Part shown: positions 27,087 to 34,982 of the stretch, one piece after another | Position numbering within the stretch: position 1 is the first letter of the stretch | Layout of the letters: every line of letters starts with the position of its first letter | Origin: Fidelibacterota bacterium | Lineage (GTDB): Bacteria > Fidelibacterota > Marinisomatia > Marinisomatales > TCS55 | Assembly: GCA_004124385.1 (NCBI GenBank) | Contig: SCKN01000003.1 | Location: 1 to 64,000, forward strand | DNA length: 64,000 nucleotides | Reading direction: 5' to 3' | Notes under the pieces: model-generated | What the model was told of the DNA's origin: nothing | The model's database searches: none | The model's input: only the letters and a program-made list of their open reading frames with translations | Translations under genes and position numbers: made by a program

Positions 27087-27896
27087 CTAAAAATTCTTGC
27101 CCTGCAGATGTGCTTTGACAATTTCTTTGGTCAAATAATTGTATGCATCATCAATTGTATCTGCAAAATAGAATAGATCCATATCTTCTTCAGATATCGT
27201 TCCAGCTTTTATCAAATGATCGAAGTTGATAACCTTTTTCCAAAAAGCGCCATCATAAATTACAATAGGAACTTTTTTACGAATTTTTTGAGTCTGAATT
27301 AAGGTTAACAATTCCATAAGTTCATCAAGAGTTCCAAAACCACCAGGAAATACAACCAGCGCTTTTGCCAGATAAAGAAACCAAAATTTTCGCATGAAAA
27401 AATAATGGAAATAAAGACTCAAATCTTTTGAAATCCACTTATTCCCAGACTGTTCAAAAGGAAGAGTAATATTCAGTCCAATAGCCAAACCATTTGCTTC
27501 AGCTGCTCCACGATTAGCCGCTTCCATTATCCCGGGCCCACCCCCAGACGTAATAATAAATCGTCGTCGTTTTTCCTTTAATCTCATGCTCCATTTGGTG
27601 AGTTTATTCGCAAGCATTCTTGCATCTTCATAATAACGACTCATATCCAAATCTCTTTTTAACTGTGCTTTATTTTCCTTGGAAATATTTTTTGGAGCAT
27701 CCTTGAGTGTTCTTTGGGCATCTTCCTGTGATTTTATTCGAGCTGAACCAAAGAACACAATTGTATCTGCAATCTTATTTCGGCGGAATCGCTGAAGTGG
27801 CCCAAAATATTCAGCCAGTATTCTTAATACACGGCCATCTGGACTGCCAATAAGTTTGGAGTCGTAATAAAAGCGATCTTTCTTTTTGTTTGACAT
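27087..27896 (-). CDS. LOG-family protein (cytokinin-type nucleoside 5'-monophosphate phosphoribohydrolase)
   Basis: 269 residues. The LOG nucleotide fold shows GGGPGIMEAANRGA near residue 118 and the signature VVFPGGFGTLDEL near 182 (PGGxGTxxE), previously misnamed lysine decarboxylase. Family members hydrolyse (N6-substituted) AMP to base and ribose-5-phosphate. The N-terminal extension of about 80 basic residues is seen in the long TIGR00730 subgroup. It converges on the small lipoprotein gene and is divergent from the tryptophan operon. Confidence 0.88.
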   Translation of the reverse strand: MSNKKKDRFYYDSKLIGSPDGRVLRILAEYFGPLQRFRRNKIADTIVFFGSARIKSQEDAQRTLKDAPKNISKENKAQLKRDLDMSRYYEDARMLANKLTKWSMRLKEKRRRFIITSGGGPGIMEAANRGAAEANGLAIGLNITLPFEQSGNKWISKDLSLYFHYFFMRKFWFLYLAKALVVFPGGFGTLDELMELLTLIQTQKIRKKVPIVIYDGAFWKKVINFDHLIKAGTISEEDMDLFYFADTIDDAYNYLTKEIVKAHLQGKNF

Positions 27897-27943
27897 TGAT
27901 TATCCTTAAAAAATAAGCTGGAAGTTAATACATTTTGTCAAAG

Positions 27944-28002
27944 GTGAGTGGGAGATGGATTCTGAATGATTTGTAACTAGTCATTCACCAGTTACAACTC
28001 AC
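27944..28002. repeat. Interlocked inverted repeats in the LOG/TDO divergent spacer
   Basis: TTGTAACT (27971-27978) is exactly inverted at 27990-27997. TGAATGA (27963-27969) is inverted at 27981-27987. GTGAGT (27944-27949) is inverted at 27997-28002. The cluster ends 25 bp before the TDO start. It may be an operator for the tryptophan operon or a member of the spacer hairpin family seen elsewhere in the window. Confidence 0.55.
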
Positions 28003-28027
28003 TAATAACTTTTTTAACTTCAACGCT

Positions 28028-29131
28028 ATGAAAAAGCATAACTCACCCCAATATTATCACGATTACTTGAAATTAGACAGAATTCTGGATAGTCAGCATC
28101 TTTTGAGTAAAGAACTAGGCGAGGAAGCTCACGATGAAATGTTGTTTATTATTATTCATCAAGTATATGAGCTTTGGTTCAAACAGATTCTTCATGAACT
28201 TGATTCAGTTATTAAGGCCTTTGATCGGGATACAGTTCATGAATCTCATATTGGAATTGCCATTAGCCGGTTGGATAGAATTATCGAGATTCAGAAAATT
28301 TTGATCAATCAAATTCATGTATTGGAAACTATGACGCCCATGGATTTTTTGGATTTTCGTGATTTACTCATTCCCGCTTCAGGTTTTCAAAGCGTACAAT
28401 TCCGTGTTTTGGAGAATAAGCTTGGCTTAAAGGAAGACAGGCGTTTTGTATATGGAAAAGGAGGTTATAAATCCTACGTTACCGAAGAACATAAAAGCCA
28501 TATTGAAGAAGCGGAGCAGTCACCTTCTCTTTTTAATTTATTGGAAAAATGGTTGGAGCGTACACCTTTTTTAGAATTTGAAAATTTCAATTTTTGGGAG
28601 CAATATCGTTCAGCTGTGGATGATATGTTGGCTAGTGACCGTCATCATATTGAGGTAAATGAGCAATTGTCTGAAGCTGAAAAGCAGAATCAACTGAAGG
28701 AATATACTGGAACAGAGAAAAAATTTGATGCTCTCTTCGATAATGAAAAACATAATGAACTAATTGAAAAAAAGGAACACAGGCTATCATACAAAGCCAC
28801 TCAGGCAGCATTGTTAATTTTATTATATAGAGATCAACCTATTCTACACAATCCTTATAAATTATTAAATAAACTCGTAGATGTGGATGAATTACTGACA
28901 ACGTGGCGTTACCGCCATGCTTTGATGGTTATGCGCATGATCGGCCGCAAGATCGGAACCGGTGGCTCTACGGGGTCTTCCTATTTGAAGGAAACGGCAG
29001 AACGACATCGGGTATTTGAAGATTTAGCGAATTTAACTACATTTCTCATTCCCCGTTCTGCACTTCCAAATCTCCCTGATCATATTGTACGTAATCTTGG
29101 TTTTTATTATGACACTGGAGAAGATAAATGA
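28028..29131 (+). CDS. kynA: Tryptophan 2,3-dioxygenase
   Basis: 367 residues. The haem enzyme oxidises L-tryptophan to N-formylkynurenine. The start YYHDYLKLDRILDSQ, the active-site helix HDEMLFIIIHQVYELWFKQILHEL near residue 40, and the C-terminal RHALMVMRMIGRKIGTGGSTGSSYL block (about 298-320, with the haem-ligand His region) are diagnostic. It is longer than typical proteobacterial TDO (about 280-300) and closer to the eukaryote-sized form, owing to an acidic helical insert at about 200-260. It heads the kynurenine operon and overlaps the SDR gene by 4 bp. Confidence 0.96.
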   Translation: MKKHNSPQYYHDYLKLDRILDSQHLLSKELGEEAHDEMLFIIIHQVYELWFKQILHELDSVIKAFDRDTVHESHIGIAISRLDRIIEIQKILINQIHVLETMTPMDFLDFRDLLIPASGFQSVQFRVLENKLGLKEDRRFVYGKGGYKSYVTEEHKSHIEEAEQSPSLFNLLEKWLERTPFLEFENFNFWEQYRSAVDDMLASDRHHIEVNEQLSEAEKQNQLKEYTGTEKKFDALFDNEKHNELIEKKEHRLSYKATQAALLILLYRDQPILHNPYKLLNKLVDVDELLTTWRYRHALMVMRMIGRKIGTGGSTGSSYLKETAERHRVFEDLANLTTFLIPRSALPNLPDHIVRNLGFYYDTGEDK

Positions 29132-29904
29132 ATTTAAATCTGGAAGGAAAACGAGCTCTTTTGTGTGGTAGTACGGATGGAATCGGCAAAGCGTGTGCAT
29201 ATCTTATGGCAGAACGAGGAGCGGGAATAATATTGGCTGCCCGTAATGAAACAAAGATTAAATCAGTGTTGAGAAATCTGGCGGGTGATGGTCACAGTTA
29301 TATATGTGCAGATTTTGACAATCCGGATGATTTGAAACAAAAAACAAACGATTATCTAGCGGAAATGGGTCCCGTTCATATATTGATGAATAATACTGGT
29401 GGACCCCAAGGTGGTCCGCTCATTGAAGCCAGCGCTGAAGAATTTGAAATTGCTTTTCGCCGACATGTTATTGCAAATCAATATTTAGCCCAAGCTGTCG
29501 TTCCTGGAATGAAGAAATTGGGCTACGGACGGATCATTAATATTATTTCTACTTCTGTACGACAGGTTATTCCGGGATTGGGTGTTTCCAACACAATTCG
29601 TGGTGCCGTTGCGCAATGGGCAAAAACACTGGCGTTAGAACTGGGCCCGGATAGTATCACTGTCAATAATGTTCTTCCTGGTTATACCAACACAGAACGA
29701 TTAAAAGATTTGTTGGGAAAATGGGCTGAAAATACTGGTATCAGCTATGAAGAAATGGTAGAAGCAACTTCCCAGAAAACATCTTTACGACGGATTGGTG
29801 AGCCGGAAGAAATCGCATCAGCTGTCGCATTTTTAGCATCGGCTGCAGCCGGTTATATTAGTGGAACAGATTTTCCTATAGATGGTGGTCGTTTCGGAGT
29901 TTGA
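29128..29904 (+). CDS. SDR-fold protein with degenerate active site, in kynurenine operon
   Basis: 258 residues with the SDR Rossmann motif (CGSTDGIGKA near residue 14) and NNTGGPQGG near 90. The usual catalytic Tyr-x3-Lys is replaced: where YSASK is expected the sequence reads SNTIR (LGVSNTIRGAVAQWAKTLA near 165-183). Such Ser/Arg variants occur in a BKR_3-like SDR group. It overlaps kynA and the aldehyde dehydrogenase by 4 bp each, so it is tied to tryptophan breakdown. Its reaction is unknown, and it is not an obvious formamidase replacement. Confidence 0.85.
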   Translation: MNLNLEGKRALLCGSTDGIGKACAYLMAERGAGIILAARNETKIKSVLRNLAGDGHSYICADFDNPDDLKQKTNDYLAEMGPVHILMNNTGGPQGGPLIEASAEEFEIAFRRHVIANQYLAQAVVPGMKKLGYGRIINIISTSVRQVIPGLGVSNTIRGAVAQWAKTLALELGPDSITVNNVLPGYTNTERLKDLLGKWAENTGISYEEMVEATSQKTSLRRIGEPEEIASAVAFLASAAAGYISGTDFPIDGGRFGV

Positions 29905-31349
29905 TGGAGACTCTGGCCAATTATATCAATGGTGAATTTATCCCACCGAAATCGGGTAACTACATGGACGTATATGAACCTGCCACAGGTCAGGTTTACG
30001 CCAAAACTCCAGATTCTAACAGCGCTGATATCGACGATGCGGTTCAATCTGCAACTGCAGCTTTTGAAACATGGTCAAATATATCAAGGAATGAACGTTC
30101 AAAGATATTACACGAAATAGCAAATGGAATTGAAAGTCGGATGGATGAATTTGCTGAATACGAATCCCGTGATACAGGGAAACCACTTGAACTGGCCAAG
30201 TCTGTAGATATTCCACGGGCAGTTACCAACTTTCGATTTTTTGCGGATCATGCACTTGAATTCGAAACAGAATCAATCCTAGACGGAAATGGATCCATTA
30301 ATAAAGTAGTTCGAAAACCATTAGGTGTTGTTGGGTGTATTTCGCCATGGAATTTGCCATTATATTTATTCAGCTGGAAGATTGCTCCGGCATTAGCTTC
30401 TGGTAATTGTGTTGTGGGCAAGCCCTCTGAATTAACTCCCTATACTGCATTCAAATTAGGCGAGATATGCCAGGAAGCCGGTCTTCCAAAAGGTGTATTG
30501 AACATTGTGCATGGTTCTGGACAAAATACAGGGTCAGCTATCACTTCACATCCGGAAATCAAAGCAATATCATTCACAGGTGGGACGAAAACAGGCGAAA
30601 CCATCAGCCGTACAGCTGCACCGCAATTCAAAAAACTGTCATTGGAATTAGGCGGAAAGAATCCCAATATCATTTTTGCGGATTGTGATTTCGACACCAT
30701 GTTAACATCAACAATTAAATCATCTTTTTCCAATCAAGGTGAAATCTGTTTGTGCGGTTCCAGAATATTGGTGGAAGATGCGATATATGAAAAATTTAGA
30801 GATGCGTTTGTTGAAAAAACGAATGCATTGATTGTGGGCGATCCCAATGATGATACTTCAAAACTTGGAGCACTAATTTCCAAAGAGCATTTGGAAAAGG
30901 TGTTAACCTACGTTGCCTTGGCAAAAGAAGAAGGTGGAACCGTTTTAGCGGGCGGAAAGAAAACTTCAATCAATGACCGCTGTGAAAATGGATATTTTAT
31001 GGAACCGACCATTATTGATGGATTATCAGCTGACTGCCGTACGAACCAGGAAGAAATATTTGGTCCTGTGGTTACGCTCATCCCATTTTCAACAGAAGCA
31101 GAAGCAGTCGCCATCGCCAATTCAACAGATTATGGCTTGGCAGCCACAATTTGGAGTGGCAATCCAGATAAAGCAAATCGTGTTGCTGACCAAATTGATG
31201 CGGGAATTGTGTGGATCAACTGCTGGATGGTTCGGGATCTGCGGACACCTTTTGGCGGTATGAAAAGCTCCGGAGTCGGCAGGGAAGGCGGCGATGAAGC
31301 ATTGCGATTTTTTACTGAACCAAAAAATATTTGTATGAGAGAAGTATGA
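29901..31349 (+). CDS. 2-aminomuconate 6-semialdehyde dehydrogenase
   Basis: 482 residues of the aldehyde dehydrogenase superfamily. GCISPWNLPLYLFSWKIAPALA (oxyanion Asn) lies near 147, FTGGTKTG near 223, the general-base Glu in LELGGKNPN near 250 and the nucleophile Cys in NQGEICLCGSRI near 283. It resembles the 2-hydroxymuconic/2-aminomuconic semialdehyde group. Position between ACMSD-pathway genes supports NAD-dependent oxidation of 2-aminomuconate semialdehyde to 2-aminomuconate. It overlaps its neighbours by 4 bp on both sides. Confidence 0.92.
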   Translation: MMETLANYINGEFIPPKSGNYMDVYEPATGQVYAKTPDSNSADIDDAVQSATAAFETWSNISRNERSKILHEIANGIESRMDEFAEYESRDTGKPLELAKSVDIPRAVTNFRFFADHALEFETESILDGNGSINKVVRKPLGVVGCISPWNLPLYLFSWKIAPALASGNCVVGKPSELTPYTAFKLGEICQEAGLPKGVLNIVHGSGQNTGSAITSHPEIKAISFTGGTKTGETISRTAAPQFKKLSLELGGKNPNIIFADCDFDTMLTSTIKSSFSNQGEICLCGSRILVEDAIYEKFRDAFVEKTNALIVGDPNDDTSKLGALISKEHLEKVLTYVALAKEEGGTVLAGGKKTSINDRCENGYFMEPTIIDGLSADCRTNQEEIFGPVVTLIPFSTEAEAVAIANSTDYGLAATIWSGNPDKANRVADQIDAGIVWINCWMVRDLRTPFGGMKSSGVGREGGDEALRFFTEPKNICMREV

Positions 31350-31705
31350 AACCTAGATATGAAAAACATATATTTGTCTGCCTAAAAGAGCGGTCGGCAA
31401 ACCATCCAAGAGGATGCTGTTTGGAAAAAGGCAGTATGGATATTAGAAACAAATTTGTGCAACTTATCAATCAACATGGTCTTAAAGGGAAAGTCAGGGC
31501 CAATAAAAGCGGCTGCCTGGATGTATGTGAAATGGGCGTAAATCTTGTGATATATCCAGATAATATTTGGTATACTGGTGTAACGGAAAAAGATGTTGAC
31601 GAAATTTTTGAAACATCTATTTTGCATGATAAAATTGTGGAAAGATTGGCTGCGACCGAAACAACCTGGAAAACGTGCGAAAAAATAAGGAAGGGTGAAC
31701 TATGA
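31346..31705 (+). CDS. Thioredoxin-like [2Fe-2S] ferredoxin-domain protein
   Basis: 119 residues from ATG 31346, which overlaps the dehydrogenase stop by 4 bp; an upstream alternative start adds only five residues. The pattern FVCLKERSANHPRGCC then NKSGCLDVCEMG gives the C-x11-C and C-x3-C arrangement of thioredoxin-fold [2Fe-2S] ferredoxins (TRX_Fd, NuoE-like). It is a small cytoplasmic electron carrier or sensor. Its place inside the tryptophan operon is notable because none of the known pathway steps needs a ferredoxin. Confidence 0.85.
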   Translation: MKPRYEKHIFVCLKERSANHPRGCCLEKGSMDIRNKFVQLINQHGLKGKVRANKSGCLDVCEMGVNLVIYPDNIWYTGVTEKDVDEIFETSILHDKIVERLAATETTWKTCEKIRKGEL

Positions 31706-32124
31706 GTGAATCCTATACATCAGATAAAGCACCCGAGCCTGTTGGATTGTATCCCCATGCCAAACGCGTAGGAAACATGCTATTCCTCTCCGGTGTGGGT
31801 CCGCGCAAGCCAAATTCAAAAGACATTCCCGGAGTTACATTAAATAGTAATGGTGAAATTGCTGCGTATGATATAGTAGCTCAATGCCAATCCGTATTTG
31901 AAAATGTCCGCATCATTTTGGAAGAAGCTGGAAGCAGCTGGGATCAACTGGTGGATGTGACCGTGTTCCTCACCGACATGAAGAACGATTTTGAAACGTA
32001 TAACCGTATTTATGCTGAATATTTCAAGGATAACCAGCCCTGCCGGACGACAGTTGAAGTTTCGTCCCTACCCACACCCATTTCCATTGAACTGAAATGT
32101 ATTGCGACAATTATCAAGGAGTAA
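31702..32124 (+). CDS. RidA-family protein, likely 2-aminomuconate deaminase
   Basis: 140 residues of the YjgF/RidA trimer family. LFLSGVGPR near 32 and the active-site Arg in PCRTTVEVSSLP near 115 are visible. Characterised 2-aminomuconate deaminases belong to this family and are encoded beside aminomuconate semialdehyde dehydrogenase, as here. It would release ammonia from 2-aminomuconate to give 4-oxalocrotonate. A general enamine/imine deaminase role is the alternative. It overlaps the ferredoxin gene by 4 bp. Confidence 0.88.
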   Translation: MSESYTSDKAPEPVGLYPHAKRVGNMLFLSGVGPRKPNSKDIPGVTLNSNGEIAAYDIVAQCQSVFENVRIILEEAGSSWDQLVDVTVFLTDMKNDFETYNRIYAEYFKDNQPCRTTVEVSSLPTPISIELKCIATIIKE

Positions 32125-32127
32125 AGT

Positions 32128-32640
32128 ATGCCCATAACTTCACCGATTAATTTCAAAAATTGGATCGAAGAACATCGACATCTCTTAAAACCACCTGTAG
32201 GTAATCGTGTTGTTTATGATGAAGGTGATTTTATGATTATGGTGGTGGGTGGACCTAATTCCCGGAAGGATTATCATGTAGATACGGTGGAGGAATTCTT
32301 TTATCAACTGGAAGGGGACATGCTGTTAAAAATAATGGAAGATGGTAAAAGAGTAAATATACAAATCAAAGAAGGTGAAATTTTTTTACTTCCAAAAAAT
32401 GTTCCCCATTCGCCCCAACGCTTTGAAAACACCGTGGGTCTTGTAGTAGAATACCAGCGGGAAGAAGGTGCCCTGGATGCGTTTCAATGGTATTGTGATG
32501 AATGTGATAAAATGATTCATGAGGTCACTTTGGATTTGGAAAATATCGTCACCCAATTACCACCTTTATTTGAAGCATACTGGAATAGTTTGGACGCTCG
32601 AACCTGTGAATCGTGCGGTGCGGTGCAGGAAAAACCTTAA
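32128..32640 (+). CDS. 3-hydroxyanthranilate 3,4-dioxygenase
   Basis: 170 residues, a cupin. The Fe ligands sit in YHVDTVEEFFYQLEGD near residue 50 (His, Glu) and NVPHSPQR near 92 (His). The prokaryotic C-terminal rubredoxin-like site is present as YCDECDK near 117 and CESCGAV near 160. It opens the ring of 3-hydroxyanthranilate to 2-amino-3-carboxymuconate semialdehyde. Start ATG follows an AAGGAG site 8 bases upstream. Three bases separate it from the RidA gene. Confidence 0.96.
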   Translation: MPITSPINFKNWIEEHRHLLKPPVGNRVVYDEGDFMIMVVGGPNSRKDYHVDTVEEFFYQLEGDMLLKIMEDGKRVNIQIKEGEIFLLPKNVPHSPQRFENTVGLVVEYQREEGALDAFQWYCDECDKMIHEVTLDLENIVTQLPPLFEAYWNSLDARTCESCGAVQEKP

Positions 32641-32641
32641 T

Positions 32642-32714
32642 AAAGTGTAAAGGTGCTTAAGTGCTCATGAGTTAATGGCTTGAACACTTGAATACGATAA
32701 CACAAAAACACTTT
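32642..32714. repeat. Intergenic imperfect hairpin
   Basis: The outer arms AAAGTGT (32642-32648) and ACACTTT (32708-32714) are exact inverted copies. The inner arms CTTAAGTGCTCA (32656-32667) and the stretch at 32681-32692 pair 9 of 12. The element fills the only sizeable gap in the kynurenine operon and could modulate expression of the downstream four genes. Confidence 0.6.
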
Positions 32715-32722
32715 TTTAAATA

Positions 32723-33733
32723 ATGAAGATTGATATACACACCCATATTTTGCCTAAAGAATGGCCGGACTTAAAAGAAAAATACGGTTACGGCGGCTGG
32801 ATCCATTTGGACCATCATCAAACCGGTTGTACCAGGATGATGAAAGATGATCATTTCTTTCGGGAAGTGGAAGCGAACCTGTGGGATCCCGGTGTGCGCA
32901 TGGATGAATGCAGCAGCCAAAACGTGGATGTACAGGTGCTCTCCACTGTGCCGGTCATGTTCAGTTACTGGGCGAAAGCAGATGATGCCCTGGATATTTC
33001 CAAATTACTCAATGATCATATTGCAGCCGTTGCAGCAGAATTTCCCAAACGATTTATTGGACTGGGAACGATTCCCCTGCAAGATTCGGATATGGCGATT
33101 AGTGAATTGGAACGTTGTATAAAAGAACTGGGTTTGGTTGGAGTACAAATCGGTTCTAATGTAAATGGTGTGAACCTGGATGATGATTCGTTATATACAG
33201 TGTTCGAAGCAGCGGCAGAATTGGGTGCGGTGATTTTTGTTCATCCTTGGGAAATGATGGGCGAAAATGATATGAAAAAATATTGGTTGCCTTGGTTGGT
33301 GGGCATGCCTGCAGAAACATCACGAGCCATTTGTTCTATGATTTTTGGGGGAATTTTTGAACGTTTACCGAATCTTCGAGTTGCCTTTGCGCATGGAGGT
33401 GGTTCCTTCCCTGCAACGATTGGAAGAGTACAGCACGGATTTGATGTGCGACCGGATTTATGTGCAGTTGACAGTACAATAAACCCCAAAGATTATCTGG
33501 GGAAATTCTGGGTGGATTCACTCGTACACGATCCAGATGCCCTGGATTTTCTCATGAAAAAAGTGGGAGAAGACAAAATTGCTTTGGGCACCGATTATCC
33601 CTTTCCTTTAGGAGAATTACAACCGGGAAAATTGATTGAAGATTCCTATTATTCTGATGAAATAAAAAACAAGTTCCTTTTCCAAAATGCCCTTAATTGG
33701 CTAGGACTTAATCAGGAAAATTTTATCTTATGA
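32723..33733 (+). CDS. 2-amino-3-carboxymuconate-6-semialdehyde decarboxylase (ACMSD)
   Basis: 336 residues of the amidohydrolase_2 family. Zinc ligands are DIHTHILP at residues 3-10, VHPWEM near 174, AHGGGSFP near 224 and the Asp in LGTDYPFPLGE near 291. Together with the HAO and dehydrogenase genes it diverts the unstable ring-opened product away from quinolinate (NAD synthesis) into the 2-aminomuconate branch, meaning tryptophan is used as carbon and nitrogen source. It overlaps kynU by 4 bp. Confidence 0.95.
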   Translation: MKIDIHTHILPKEWPDLKEKYGYGGWIHLDHHQTGCTRMMKDDHFFREVEANLWDPGVRMDECSSQNVDVQVLSTVPVMFSYWAKADDALDISKLLNDHIAAVAAEFPKRFIGLGTIPLQDSDMAISELERCIKELGLVGVQIGSNVNGVNLDDDSLYTVFEAAAELGAVIFVHPWEMMGENDMKKYWLPWLVGMPAETSRAICSMIFGGIFERLPNLRVAFAHGGGSFPATIGRVQHGFDVRPDLCAVDSTINPKDYLGKFWVDSLVHDPDALDFLMKKVGEDKIALGTDYPFPLGELQPGKLIEDSYYSDEIKNKFLFQNALNWLGLNQENFIL

Positions 33734-34977
33734 ACTACAAAAATACGATTGTTTTTGCCCAGGGAATGGATCTGCGGGATCCGCTGAAAGATTACCGGAG
33801 TCAGTTTCATTTTCCCCAGAAAAGTGGAAAGGATGTATTATACTTTTGTGGGAATTCATTGGGATTAATGCCCAAAACGACTGCCGCCGCAGTCAATAAA
33901 GAATTAAATGTTTGGGAAAAAGAGGGCGTTTTGGGCCAACATTCACGATGGGAAGCTTATCATGAGCATCTCACAGATTCTACAGCTCGACTTGTCGGTG
34001 CAAATCCATCGGAAGTGGTCGTTATGAATGCTCTAACAGTAAATCTCCATCTGCTATTGGTTTCATTCTACCAACCCACACCCCAGCGAAATAAAATCGT
34101 CATTGAGCAGGGAGCTTTTCCTTCCGATCAATATGCAGTGGAATCTCAAATCAGATTTCATGGTTTTAATCCAAAAGAAGCACTTATAGAATTAATACCT
34201 CGAGAAGGTGAAAAATATCTCCGGACTGATGATATTTTAAATACGTTAAAAGAAAACAGTAATTCCATTGCTACGATTTTAATCGGGGGTGTTAATTATT
34301 ATTCAGGCCAAGCATTTGACATGGAAAAAATTACGAAAGTGGGACATGAAATTGGTGCTTATGTTGGGTTTGATCTGGCTCATGGCGCCGGCAACTTGCT
34401 CTTAAATTTGCATGATTGGAATGTGGATTTTGCCGCCTGGTGCAGTTATAAATATATCTGTGCAGGTCCCGGTAGTCCCGGAGGAGTTTTTATTCATGAG
34501 CGTCATGGCAATTGGGAGGGGCCAAGGTTTGCGGGATGGTGGGGTCATGATAAAGGAACACGATTTAACATGGGTCCGGATTTTGTTCCCATAATAGGAG
34601 CAGAAGGCTGGCAGATAAGTAATTCTCCTGTTTTATCCATGGCGTGCTTGCGAGAATCCATGTCTATTTTTGATGAAGCCGGGATGAAAGAGATAAGAAC
34701 GAAAAGTGAATTACTTACAGGATATCTTGAATATTTGGTTAAAACTATCAGTGATAATGTTGAAATCATAACTCCTTTCGTTCCGAGTGAGCGTGGTAAT
34801 CAGTTGTCGCTGGTCATGAAGGAAAATGGTAAAGTTGTGTTCAACGAACTAGGAGAAAAGGGAATCGTATGCGACTGGCGTGAACCGGATGTGATACGCA
34901 TTGCTCCATCGCCATTATACAATTCATATGCTGACATTTATTTCTTTTTTGAAATTCTGAAATCATTGGTAGTATAA
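33730..34977 (+). CDS. kynU: Kynureninase
   Basis: 415 residues, a fold-type I PLP enzyme. CGNSLGLMP near 40, the phosphate-binding NALTVNLHLL near 97, the Asp in GFDLAHGAGNLLL near 214 and the PLP Lys in WCSYKYICAGPG near 237 match kynureninase exactly. It hydrolyses (3-hydroxy)kynurenine to (3-hydroxy)anthranilate and alanine. It overlaps the ACMSD gene by 4 bp and precedes the monooxygenase by 5 bp. Confidence 0.97.
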   Translation: MNYKNTIVFAQGMDLRDPLKDYRSQFHFPQKSGKDVLYFCGNSLGLMPKTTAAAVNKELNVWEKEGVLGQHSRWEAYHEHLTDSTARLVGANPSEVVVMNALTVNLHLLLVSFYQPTPQRNKIVIEQGAFPSDQYAVESQIRFHGFNPKEALIELIPREGEKYLRTDDILNTLKENSNSIATILIGGVNYYSGQAFDMEKITKVGHEIGAYVGFDLAHGAGNLLLNLHDWNVDFAAWCSYKYICAGPGSPGGVFIHERHGNWEGPRFAGWWGHDKGTRFNMGPDFVPIIGAEGWQISNSPVLSMACLRESMSIFDEAGMKEIRTKSELLTGYLEYLVKTISDNVEIITPFVPSERGNQLSLVMKENGKVVFNELGEKGIVCDWREPDVIRIAPSPLYNSYADIYFFFEILKSLVV

Positions 34978-34982
34978 TCTCC

